Origin: Palauibacter sp965207805
GTDB taxonomy: Bacteria > Gemmatimonadota > Gemmatimonadetes > Palauibacterales > Palauibacteraceae
Length of the DNA: 64,000 nt
Assembly (NCBI GenBank): GCA_965207805.1
Contig: OZ242312.1
Span: forward strand, 1,364,001 to 1,428,000
Direction: 5' to 3'
Part shown: in pieces, positions 16,596 to 27,200 of the stretch
Layout of the letters: every line of letters starts with the position of its first letter
Numbering within the stretch: the stretch's first letter is position 1
Position numbers and translations under genes: made by a program
Notes under the pieces: generated by a model
Told to the model about the DNA's origin: nothing
Databases searched by the model: none
What the model saw: only the letters and a program-made list of their open reading frames with translations

Positions 16596-19258
16596 CCCCC
16601 CGCCCGCCCGTCCGGTTGATCGAGCGCCCGATGCGGTTCGCGCTGCTGGCGCTCGCGCTCGTGGCGCCGCTGCCGGGCGGCGCGCAGGAGCGTTCGGCGG
16701 CGGACGAGGGCGGCGGGCCCCTGGCCGCGGCGCTCGAGGCGCACCAGACCGGCGACTACGGGCAGGCGGTCGCGGCCTACCGGTCGCTGGCGCGTTCCGG
16801 GCGCGAATTTCCGGCCTCCGCGCGCGGGTGGGCGCTCTCTCTCGCCGCGACCGGCGAGTACGAGTCCGCGCTGGACGCCCTCGACCGGGCCGCCGCGCGC
16901 GCCCCGGACGGCGCGGAAGCGGACACCGAACTCGCCCGCGCGCGCGGGCGGCAGCTGTACGCGCTCGGACGCCTCGACGAGGCCGAAGCGAGCTTCCGCC
17001 GGGCCATCGAGGGCCGGGCCGGCGACGCGCAACTCGCGCGGCTCGACCTCGGCCGCCTCCTCTTCGACCGCGGCGCACGCGAGGAAGCCCTCGCCCTGTT
17101 CGACGGGTTCATAGACTTCTACAACCGCGCCCGACGCCTCGACGCCGACGAACTGCGCGCGGTCGGCGCCGCGCTCACCTACCTCGGAGCCCGCGACCCC
17201 GATCTCTTCCACGACGCCGTGCGCGCCTACGAGGAAGCCATCGCAGCCGACCCCGGCGACCCCGAGCCGCGCATCGACCTCGGGCTCCTCTTTCTCGACA
17301 AGTACGACAGCTTCGAGGCCGGGCCGCTGATCGATGAAGCGTTGGCCCGGAACCCGGCCCACGCGCGCGCCCTCCTGGCGAAAGCGCGCCGCGCGAAGTT
17401 CGACGGCTCCTCCGAAGCGCTCGAGCTCGCCGAGCAGGCGCTGGAGACGAATCCCCGTTTCACCGAGGCCCGGGCCTTCCTGGCGCGACTCTATCTCGAG
17501 CTCGAGGACGTGGACGAGGCCGAGGCGGAGGCCAGGCGCGCGCTGGAGACGAACCCCGTCTCCCTCTCCGCGTGGACGGAGATCGCGGCCGCCGCCCACC
17601 TCCGGGGGGACGCGGCCGCCTTCGCGGAGGCGCGCGACCGCGTGCTGGGGCTGGATCCGCGGCACGCCCATCTCTACGTCGCCCTCGCCCAGGTCGCCTA
17701 CCGCACGCACCGGTACGGCGATGCGGTCGCATTCGCGCGGCAGGCCGTGACTCTCGATCCCCTGTCCTGGCCCGGCATGGCGGAACTTGGCCTCAACCAG
17801 CTCCGCGTCGGCGACCTGGAGGCGGGGCGCGCGACGCTCGAGACCTCCTTCGAGGGCGACCCCTTCAACGTCTGGGTGTTCAATACGCTCGACCTTCTCG
17901 AGGAACTGGCCGGGTTCGAGACGGTGGAGAGTCCGCGCTTCGTGTTCTCCATGCACCCGGAGGAAGCCGGCGCCCTCTCCATCTACGCGACGGCGCTCGC
18001 CGAGGAAGCCTTCGACGCCATGCGCGCCCGCTACGGGTTCGAGCCGCCGACGCCGATCTCGGTCGAGGTCTACGACCGGCACGCGGACTTCTCCGTGCGC
18101 ACGGTCGGACTCGCCGGCATCGGCGCCCTCGGCGTGAGCTTCGGCTCCGTCCTCGCCATGGACTCCCCCGGCGCGCGCCCCGGAGGCGCCTTCAACTGGG
18201 GCTCGACGCTGTGGCACGAGATCTCGCACGCGTTCACGCTCGGCTACACCGAGCACCGCATCCCCCGCTGGCTCTCCGAGGGGCTCGCGGTCCTCGACGA
18301 ACGGCACGCGCGCGACGGGTGGGGATCCGACGTGGACCCCGGCTTCCTCGCCGCCTTCCGGGACGAGCGGCTGCCCTCGCTCGAGCGCTTCAACTACGGC
18401 TTCGTCCGGCCCGCCTACCCCGGGCAGGTGCAGCACGCCTACTACATGGCGTCCCTCCTGTGTGAGATGATCGAGACGACGCGCGGCTTCGGCGCCGTGC
18501 TCGCCATGCTCGCCGGATACCGCGACGGGCTGGAGACGCCGGAAGTCGTGGAACGGGCGCTGGGGACGACGCTCGCGGGCCTCGACCGGGAGTTGCGGGC
18601 CTACATCGAGACCCGCTTCGGTCCGACGCTACAGGCGCTGGGCACCCCGGAAGCCGGGGCGCCGCCCGGCCCGGATACCTTCGCGGGACTGCTCATGGCG
18701 GCGGCGGAGGCGCAGCGCGAGGGCCGCACGGAGGAGGCGATGCGGGCGCTGGAGAAGGCGCACGAGGTCTTCCCGGAGTACGCGGGAGCCGACGCGCCGA
18801 TCCTCATTCTCGGGCACCTCCGCCGCGAAGCGGGCGACTTCGCGGGCGCCGCGGAGGCCTACCGAACGTACACCGCCCTCAACGAGAACCACTTCGAGGC
18901 GCACCTCGCCCTCGCGGACCTCGAACAGGCGCTCGGGAACGATGCGGCCGCCCGCGAGACGCTGGAGCGCGCGATCTGGATCGACCCCTTCCACCTGGAC
19001 GTGCACGCGCGGCTCGCCGCCAGCCACGAAGCGGCCGAAGCGTGGCCCGAGGCGGTCCGCGAGCGGCGGGTGCTCCTGGCGCTGGCGCCCGCGGATCCGG
19101 CGGAGGCCCACTACCGGCTCGCCCTCGCGCTCCACCGGGGCGGGGATGCGCGCGGCGCTCGGAGCGCGGTCCTCGACGCGCTGGAGATCGCCCCCAACTT
19201 CGAGGCCGCGCTCGATCTCCTGCTCGAAATCCGCGGCGACCCGGAGGGCCGGCGATGA
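16586..19258 (+). CDS. TPR protein with embedded zinc metallopeptidase domain
   Basis: An 890-residue secreted or periplasmic protein. A signal peptide is centred on residues 17-30 (FALLALALVAPLPGGAQ). The GTG start at 16586 is preferred over ATG 16631 because GGGGGAG lies just upstream. Residues 45-440 are tetratricopeptide repeats. Residues 450-620 hold a peptidase-MA-type gluzincin with WHEISHAF (H544, E545, H548) and the third ligand glutamate in RWLSEGLAVL (E565). Further TPRs occupy residues 670-885. All zinc and catalytic residues are intact, unlike the upstream partner. It overlaps the previous gene by 10 bases and the next by 4, so it belongs to the same operon. Confidence 0.88.
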   Translation: MRLTPRPPVRLIERPMRFALLALALVAPLPGGAQERSAADEGGGPLAAALEAHQTGDYGQAVAAYRSLARSGREFPASARGWALSLAATGEYESALDALDRAAARAPDGAEADTELARARGRQLYALGRLDEAEASFRRAIEGRAGDAQLARLDLGRLLFDRGAREEALALFDGFIDFYNRARRLDADELRAVGAALTYLGARDPDLFHDAVRAYEEAIAADPGDPEPRIDLGLLFLDKYDSFEAGPLIDEALARNPAHARALLAKARRAKFDGSSEALELAEQALETNPRFTEARAFLARLYLELEDVDEAEAEARRALETNPVSLSAWTEIAAAAHLRGDAAAFAEARDRVLGLDPRHAHLYVALAQVAYRTHRYGDAVAFARQAVTLDPLSWPGMAELGLNQLRVGDLEAGRATLETSFEGDPFNVWVFNTLDLLEELAGFETVESPRFVFSMHPEEAGALSIYATALAEEAFDAMRARYGFEPPTPISVEVYDRHADFSVRTVGLAGIGALGVSFGSVLAMDSPGARPGGAFNWGSTLWHEISHAFTLGYTEHRIPRWLSEGLAVLDERHARDGWGSDVDPGFLAAFRDERLPSLERFNYGFVRPAYPGQVQHAYYMASLLCEMIETTRGFGAVLAMLAGYRDGLETPEVVERALGTTLAGLDRELRAYIETRFGPTLQALGTPEAGAPPGPDTFAGLLMAAAEAQREGRTEEAMRALEKAHEVFPEYAGADAPILILGHLRREAGDFAGAAEAYRTYTALNENHFEAHLALADLEQALGNDAAARETLERAIWIDPFHLDVHARLAASHEAAEAWPEAVRERRVLLALAPADPAEAHYRLALALHRGGDARGARSAVLDALEIAPNFEAALDLLLEIRGDPEGRR

Positions 19259-20076
19259 CCGCATGCGTCCGATGCCTCGTGGCCCCGCCGCTCGTTGCCC
19301 GATCCCTCGCGACCGGCGGCCTGGCCGCCCTGCTCACGCTGCTTGCCGCCGCCGACCTCGAGGGCCAGCGCCGGCGCGGACGCGGGGGAGGCGGATTCGG
19401 GAACGACCTCGCCGCCTACCAGGAGTACAACACGCCCTACACCGGCGAATTCACGTTCGTCCGCCTCTACTACCACGGCGGGTGGGGCTGGAACCCGGGG
19501 TGGTCGCACGACTGGCCCGTAGCCGAGCGCAACTTCGCCGAGATCATGGACGCGCTCACGACGATCGGCCCGCGCAAGGGCGGCGGCAACGTGCTCGCCA
19601 TGGACGACCCGAACCTGTTCAAGTTCCCCGTCGCGTACCTGTCGGAACCCGGCGGCTGGACGATGAACCAGGTGGAGGCCGAAAACCTGAGCAACTATCT
19701 GCGCAAGGGCGGGTTTCTCATCATCGACGACATGGGCGGCAGGCGGGACCTGGAGAGGACGAGGCAGGGGCTCCAAATCCTGCTCCCGGGACTCCGGCTC
19801 GAACGGCTCGATGACAGCCACCCGATCTTCGACTCGTTCTTCCACCTGGAGCAGGAGAACATCGAGATGCCGCATCCCTACCGGGGCGGCGTGGCGAGCT
19901 ACTGGGGCGTCTTCGAGGACAACGACCCCGACGGCCGCCTTATGGTCATCGTGAATCACGACAACGACATTGGCGACTACATGGAGTGGTCGGACCGGGG
20001 GTTCGTCCCCATCGCCCTCTCCAACGAAGCGTACAAGCTGGGCGTCAACTATGTGGTATACGCCCTGACACACTGA
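19255..20076 (+). CDS. DUF4159 family exported protein
   Basis: A 273-residue protein starting in an ATGA overlap with the TPR-peptidase gene. It has a signal peptide (residues 8-36, LATGGLAALLTLLAAADLEGQ) and a mature DUF4159-like domain. Visible features are FTFVRLYYHGGWGWNP, a helix with NQVEAENLSNYLRKGGFLIIDD, DSHPIFDSFFHL and VNHDNDIGDYMEWSD near the end. The fold is related to ThuA/amidotransferase-like domains and the biochemical role is unknown. DUF4159 proteins frequently neighbour MoxR/DUF58/BatA genes, which is the case here. The terminal tyrosine-rich helix (YKLGVNYVVYALTH) is intact. Confidence 0.85.
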   Translation: MTACVRCLVAPPLVARSLATGGLAALLTLLAAADLEGQRRRGRGGGGFGNDLAAYQEYNTPYTGEFTFVRLYYHGGWGWNPGWSHDWPVAERNFAEIMDALTTIGPRKGGGNVLAMDDPNLFKFPVAYLSEPGGWTMNQVEAENLSNYLRKGGFLIIDDMGGRRDLERTRQGLQILLPGLRLERLDDSHPIFDSFFHLEQENIEMPHPYRGGVASYWGVFEDNDPDGRLMVIVNHDNDIGDYMEWSDRGFVPIALSNEAYKLGVNYVVYALTH

Positions 20077-20105
20077 ACCCGTCACCGAACCCGGAAGGAG
20101 CCGGC

Positions 20106-21182
<1,077 letters not shown>

Positions 21183-21197
21183 GGGGCGGGCCGGATC

Positions 21198-22124
21198 ATG
21201 CGGGCGCGAATCGCCTCCAGGACGGTGCCGGGGACGCAGTTCCTCGATCCGGCGGTGCTCACCCGGATCGGGAACCTCGAACTCGTGGCGCGTTCGGTGG
21301 TCGAGGGCTTCATCGCCGGGGCGCATGGGTCGCCCTTCGTCGGGCTGTCGCTCGACTTCGCCGCGCACCGCCAGTACCTGCCCGGCGACGACATCCGCAA
21401 GATCGACTGGAAGGTGTACGGACGCACCGATCGCCACTACATCAAGGAATACGAGGCCGAGACCAACGCGAACATCTTCTTCGCCGTCGACGCTTCCCGT
21501 TCCATGGACTACGGCTCGCGCGGGATCACGAAGCTCGACTATGCCCGCTACCTGACGGCGTGTCTCGCCTATCTTTCAGCGAGCCAGCGCGACCGCGTGG
21601 GCGCGGCGATCTTCGATGAGAAGCTGCTCGAGTACATCCCCCCCTCGGTCCGCCACCGCCGCCTGATCCTGGCGGCGCTCGACCGCGTCCGGGCCGAGAC
21701 GGCGGGCGATCTGGCGCGGCCCCTCACGCAGGTGGCCGAGAGCCTGACCCGGAAGGGAATCGTCGTTCTCGTCTCCGATCTGTACACGGAGCCGAAGACG
21801 GTCCTCGACTCGGTGGGAGCGCTGCGCAGCAAGGGACAGGACGTGATCGTGTTCCAGATTCTGGACCCCGCCGAGGTCGACTTCCCGTTCGAGGCGGCGC
21901 GGTCGTTCGAGGACCTGGAGACGGGGGAGCGGCTTCCGGTGACCCCCGACGTGATGCGCGAGGAGTACCTCTCCCTGGTGGAGGGGCACGTGGGCGAGAT
22001 CTCGAAGCTCATGATCGAGCGCGCGATCGACCACGAACTCGTCGTCACCGCGACGCCGCTCGATGCGGTGCTCTTCCGTTACCTGTCGCACCGGTCGCGG
22101 CGCCTGAAGGGCAAGGACCGATGA
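21198..22124 (+). CDS. DUF58 domain protein
   Basis: A 308-residue DUF58 protein, the usual partner of MoxR. The hallmark is visible at residues 58-80 (PGDDIRKIDWKVYGRTD), preceded by SVVEGFIAGAHGSPFVG. A VWA-like MIDAS follows at residues 96-103 (AVDASRSM), and KGIVVLVSDLYTE marks a later VWA strand. No membrane helix is evident, in contrast to DUF58 proteins with N-terminal anchors, so it is predicted cytosolic. It overlaps the next gene by 4 bases (ATGA at 22121). Confidence 0.93.
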   Translation: MRARIASRTVPGTQFLDPAVLTRIGNLELVARSVVEGFIAGAHGSPFVGLSLDFAAHRQYLPGDDIRKIDWKVYGRTDRHYIKEYEAETNANIFFAVDASRSMDYGSRGITKLDYARYLTACLAYLSASQRDRVGAAIFDEKLLEYIPPSVRHRRLILAALDRVRAETAGDLARPLTQVAESLTRKGIVVLVSDLYTEPKTVLDSVGALRSKGQDVIVFQILDPAEVDFPFEAARSFEDLETGERLPVTPDVMREEYLSLVEGHVGEISKLMIERAIDHELVVTATPLDAVLFRYLSHRSRRLKGKDR

Positions 22125-24208
22125 GTTTCCTGACTCCGTGGTTTCTGGCCGGGCTCGGAGTGCTCTCCATCCCGGTCATCATCCACCTCACGCATCGCCA
22201 GCGCAGCCGGGTGACGGTGTTCCCGTCGCTGATGTTCCTCCGCAAGCTGCCCTTCAAGACGATGAACCGGCGCCGGATCCGGCATCCTCTGCTCTTCGCC
22301 CTGCGCTGCATCGCGGTCATCCTCCTCGCGCTCGCCTTCTCCCGGCCGTTCTTCGACTCGGTGGCGGAGGTGGAGGCGGGGTCGGCCCGCGACGTCGTCA
22401 TCCTCCTCGACGTGTCGGCGAGCCTGGGCTACGAGGGGCGCTGGGAGGCCGCGCTCGATTCCGCGCGCGCCGTGCTCGATGGTCTCGGCGAGGGGGATCG
22501 CGTCGCGGTGGCGACGTTCGATGAACGGGCGCGGGAGCGGCTGCCGCTGACGCTCGACCTCGTCGCCGCCCGCGACGCCCTCGCGGATCTGTCGACGACC
22601 GACCTCGGGACGCGGCTCGAAGCGGGGATCCAGCTTGCGGGGCGGATCCTCGCGGAGTCGGAGGATCGGACACGCGAGGTGGCGCTCGTCTCGGATTTCC
22701 AGCGCACGGGGTGGGAGGACGGCGGCCGGGTGCGGCTTCCCGACGGGGTCTCGTTGCGGGCCGCGAGCGTCGCGCCGGAGGAGGCCGCGAACGTGGCGCT
22801 GGCGGAAGCGGCGGTGCGGGCCGCGGACGACGGGCGCGTCCGGCTCCTGGCCCGGCTTGCGAACATGGGCGACGCGCCGGTGGAGCGACTCCCGGTGTCG
22901 CTCGAGATCGCCGGGCGGACGGTGGCGACGGTCCCGGTGGACATGCCGTCGCGGGGCGTCGGCACGGCGGTGTTCGACGACCTCGCCCTCCCGGAGGGAC
23001 GGAGTCGCGGGCGCCTCACGGTCCCGGGGGACGGGCTGGCCATCGACAACGAGTTCCGCTTCATGGCGGCGCCCGAAGCGGGTCTGCGCACGCTCATCCT
23101 GGAGAACAACCGCAGGGGATCGGACGGGAGCCTCTTTCTCGAGCGTGCCCTCGGCATCGGCGATGCGCCCCGCATCGAGACGTCGCGGACGCCAGCCTCG
23201 GATCTCGCTGCCGGCGCGCTCTCGTCGGTGGATTTCGCGATCCTCAACGATGCGGACCTCGCCGACGCGGGCCGGGCCGGCCGGCTGCGCGAGTGGGTGA
23301 GCGACGGCGGGGGCCTGCTCATCGTCCTGGGGCGGGATGCGAGCATGAATCGGTGGTCCGACGCCGGACTGGCACTGCTCGGCGCCGGCCCCGGCTCCCT
23401 CGTGGATGCCGCGGACGGCCGCCGGCTGTCGTGGCTCGACTACGACCACCCCGTGTTCGAGTTGTTCTCCGGTCCCCGCAGCGGGGACTTCTCGGGCGCG
23501 CGCTTCGACCGATTCTGGAGCCTGGAGCCTGCGGAGGGCACGGCCGTCGTGGCGCGCTTCGACAGCGGGGACGCCGCCCTGTTCGAACATCCGGTGGGAG
23601 AAGGCCGCGTGCTGGTCTGGACGTCGACCCTCGACCGCTTCTGGAACGACCTCGCGCTGCAGCCCGTCTTCCTGCCCTTCGTGCACCGGCTGGCGCTGCA
23701 TGCCACCGGATACCGGGAGCCGGAACGCTGGATCGAAGCCGGGGGCGTGCTCGAACTCACGGCCCTCGTCGGGGCGGGCGGGGCGGGCGTCGCGGGGCTC
23801 GCCGCCGACGAGGCAGAGTGGGTCCTGGTGGATCCGGATGGCGACCGGCAGCCGGTGGAAGTCGGTGAAGGGCCGACGTGGATCGAGTTTCCGCGCGCGG
23901 GCTTCTACCAGGTGGCGCTCCGGGACGACGCCGGCCGCGCGACCACCGTGGCGGTGAACCCTCCGATCACCGAATCTGATCTGGCGCCGGTCGCGACGGA
24001 GCGCGTGGCGGAGGCCGTGGCGGGCGTCGCGCCGACGGCGGCGGGTGCCGACGGCGACGGGACGACGGCGGACGGGGAAACGGTGCCACGGCGCGCCGAA
24101 CTCTGGTGGGTGCTCCTGCTGCTCGCGGGGCTCGTGCTGGGAGTGGAGAGCGTGCTCGCGAACCGTTGGACCCGCCAGCGTCCCGTGTCAGGGCTGGCGG
24201 GCGCCTGA
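22121..24208 (+). CDS. BatA-type membrane protein with VWA domain
   Basis: A 695-residue protein. The N-terminal BatA domain (residues 1-80) has two membrane helices and the characteristic SIPVIIHLTHRQ and FPSLMFLRKLP. A VWA domain follows, with the MIDAS VILLDVSASL (D97, S99, S101). The middle is beta-rich plus an amidotransferase-like Rossmann segment (LREWVSDGGGLLIVLGRD). The C-terminus has one helix (WWVLLLLAGLVLGVESVL). The role is inferred from family: a periplasm-facing VWA component remodelled by MoxR in envelope stress or maturation. It is coupled to DUF58 by ATGA. Confidence 0.92.
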   Translation: MSFLTPWFLAGLGVLSIPVIIHLTHRQRSRVTVFPSLMFLRKLPFKTMNRRRIRHPLLFALRCIAVILLALAFSRPFFDSVAEVEAGSARDVVILLDVSASLGYEGRWEAALDSARAVLDGLGEGDRVAVATFDERARERLPLTLDLVAARDALADLSTTDLGTRLEAGIQLAGRILAESEDRTREVALVSDFQRTGWEDGGRVRLPDGVSLRAASVAPEEAANVALAEAAVRAADDGRVRLLARLANMGDAPVERLPVSLEIAGRTVATVPVDMPSRGVGTAVFDDLALPEGRSRGRLTVPGDGLAIDNEFRFMAAPEAGLRTLILENNRRGSDGSLFLERALGIGDAPRIETSRTPASDLAAGALSSVDFAILNDADLADAGRAGRLREWVSDGGGLLIVLGRDASMNRWSDAGLALLGAGPGSLVDAADGRRLSWLDYDHPVFELFSGPRSGDFSGARFDRFWSLEPAEGTAVVARFDSGDAALFEHPVGEGRVLVWTSTLDRFWNDLALQPVFLPFVHRLALHATGYREPERWIEAGGVLELTALVGAGGAGVAGLAADEAEWVLVDPDGDRQPVEVGEGPTWIEFPRAGFYQVALRDDAGRATTVAVNPPITESDLAPVATERVAEAVAGVAPTAAGADGDGTTADGETVPRRAELWWVLLLLAGLVLGVESVLANRWTRQRPVSGLAGA

Positions 24209-24216
24209 AAGGGAGG
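24208..24216 (+). promoter_or_regulatory. Ribosome binding site that decides the DUF4175-like start
   Basis: AAAGGGAGG directly abuts ATG 24217 but stands 6 bases before ATG 24223, so the second ATG (MQRWAKK) is the likely start. Confidence 0.65.
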
Positions 24217-24222
24217 ATGACG

Positions 24223-27200
24223 ATGCAGCGATGGGCGAAGAAGCGGAACACGGAGCACCAGCTGCTCGAGGTCGTCCGCGATGTGAGGCGCCGCTGGCGC
24301 GTACGCCAGCTCATCCAGGGCGTCGCCGTGACGCTGGGGATCGGTTTCGCCGTCTTCTTCATCGCGACCTTCGGCATCGACCGGCTGCGTTTCGACGACG
24401 GCGCCGTGCTCGCCTTCCGCATTCTGCTCTGGGCCGCCGCGGCCGGCCTCCTCGCCTGGTTCGTCGTGCGCCCGCTCCTGCGCCGGGTCTCGGATACGCA
24501 GGTCGCGCTCTACCTGGAGGAACATGAACCGTCGCTCAAGGCGGCGTTCCTCGCGGCCATCGAGCGCGCCGGGTCGCCCGGCGCCCGCTCCGGCCTCGAC
24601 GCTCGTCTGCTGGAGGTCGCGGCCCGGCGCGCCCGCCGCGTGGACCGGGGGCGCCGCGTCGAGCGCGACCGGCTGCGCCGCTCCACCGCCTGGTTCGCGG
24701 GCGTCGCCACGGCCGTGCTGCTCATCGCCCTCTTCGGCCCCGCCTTCCAGGGCACGGCGGGCTCGCTCCTGCTGAGCCCCTGGAAGACCGCCGACGCCGC
24801 CAATCCCTACGCGATCTCCGTGGAGCCCGGCGACGCGCTCATCGCCCGCGGCTCGGATCAACTCGTGCGGGCGTTCCCGCAGGGGTTCGAGACCGACGAA
24901 GTGGAGATCGCCGTCCGGCGCGGCGAGTTGGAGGCATGGGAACGCTACTTCATGACGCCGGCCGCGGAGGGGGCCGCGTTCGAGATTCTTCTGTTCGACC
25001 TCGACGAGCCCACCGACTACACGGTGAGTTCCGAGGGCGTCCGGTCACAGGTCTTCACCATCGAGGTCGCGGACCTTCCCTACATGGACCGGATCGACCT
25101 CGAATACCGCTTCCCGGCCTACACCGGACTGAGCCCGCGGACCGTCGAGGACGGCGGCGACATCGCCGTACTGCGGGGGACCGAGGTCCGTCTCCGGGTG
25201 ACGCCGACGATGGCGACGGAGGCGGCGCGGCTCGCGTTCGACGGCGACGAGGAGGGCGCGGCGCTCATACCCGCGGATGGCGCGTTCGAGACGAGCTTCA
25301 CGGTGACCGGCGAGACCTTCTACCGCATCGAGTTCATGGGTCCGGGCAACCGCTTCGTCATCGGCTCGCCCGACTACCTCGTCGAGCCGCTCGACGATCA
25401 GCCGCCGGGGATCCGGATCTCCGAGCCCGGACGGGACACGCGCCTCACGCCGATCGAGGAACTGTATGTGGAGGTCGAAGCGGAAGACGACTTCGGACTC
25501 GGGCAGGTGGAACTCCTCTACTCGGTGAACGGTGGGGAGGAATCGTCCCGCGTGCTCCATGGCACGACCCGTGGCGGGACCACGCAGCTCTCCGGCGGAC
25601 ACACCTTCTTCCTTGAGGAATTCGGCCTCGCGCCGGGCGATGTCCTCTCCTACTACGCCCGCGCGACGGATCTGCGCTCCGGCGGGCCCGGCGGCGGGAT
25701 CGAAAGCTCGGACATCTACTTCGTCGAAATCCGTCCCTTCGACCGGAACTACCGCCAGGCGGAGCAGGGCGGGGGAGGGGGTGGAGGCGGCGGCGGGGCC
25801 GGCATGGGCGGCGAGCTGTCCGAACAGCAGCGGCAGATCGTCGCGGCGACCTTCCGCCTGGACCGCGACGAAGACGAGTTCGACGAGGAGGAGATGTCGG
25901 AGAACCTGGCCACGCTCACGCTGTTGCAGGGGCGTCTGCGACAGCAGGTGGAAGAGCTGATCGCGCAGATGCGGCAGCGCGGTGTCGCGGGCGACCCGTC
26001 GCTCGAGACGGTGTTTCGCGAACTCCCGCAGGCGCCACCCGCCATGCTGGAAGCAGAGACGAGGCTCGGTGAGCGGCGGCTCAGCGAGGCGCTCGCGCCG
26101 GAACAGCGCGCGCTCCAGCACCTGCAGCGCGCCGAAGCCGCGTTCCGCGATGTGCAGGTGCAGCAGGGCGGCGGCGGAGGCGGCGGCGGTACGCCCGGGA
26201 GCGTGGGGGCGGGGGCCGAGGAACTCGCGGACCTGTTCGAGCTGGAACTGGACCGCTTGCGGAACCAGTACGAGACCGTTCAGCGGGGCCAGCAGCAACA
26301 GCAGGATCAGGAGGTCGACGAGGCGCTGCAGAAGCTCGAGGAACTGGCGAGGCGCCAGCAGCAGATGAACGAACGCGCGGCCGCGCAGCCGCGGGGCGCC
26401 GCGGGCGGCGGCCGGGGCCAGCAACAGCAGATGATCCAGGAGACGGAGGAGCTGGCCCGGGAACTGCAGCGCCTGGGTCGCGACGGCGACCGGGCGGACG
26501 TCGAGGAGTCCGCGCGCCGGCTGCAGCAGGCCGCGGACGAGATGCGGCGGGCGCAGGCGCAGGGTCGCCGCGGGCAGGGACAGGCGGAGGCCTCGAATGC
26601 CCTCGACCGGCTGCGCGAGGCACGCCGTCTGCTCGAGAACCGCCAGGTTGCGGCGGTGGAACGGGAGGTCGAGGACGCCGCGCGGCGGGCCGAACGCATC
26701 GCGGAGCGGCAGCGGGAACTGCAGAGCGACGTGAACGAGGATCCGACCGGCGGCGCCCCGGACCGCGTGGCCGGATTGCGCGAACGCAAGGCCGAACTTG
26801 CCGGCGAGGTGGACCGGCTGGAGACCGATCTGGACCGCCTGGCGCGCGAGGCGCGTCAGGATCAGCCGAACGCCGCCCGCCGCCTCGAGGAAGCCGCGGG
26901 CGAGATCCGCGAGAGCCGGCTGCGGGACAAACTCCTCTTCTCGCGAGGCGTCCTCGGCACCCAGACCGAGGACTATGTGCGGAACTTCGAGGAACAGATC
27001 ACCCAGGACGCGGAGAACGTGCGGGCCCGCGTCCAGGCCGCGCGGGACGCGCTCGGCGAGTCGGACCCCCGCCGCCTCGGCCGACAACTGGACGAGACGC
27101 GCGATCTGGTCCGCGGCCTCGAGTCGCTCCAGGAACGCCTGCAACAGGGCGAGGATGGCCAGGGCCAGGAGGGACAGGGTCAAGAGGGGCAGGGTCAGCA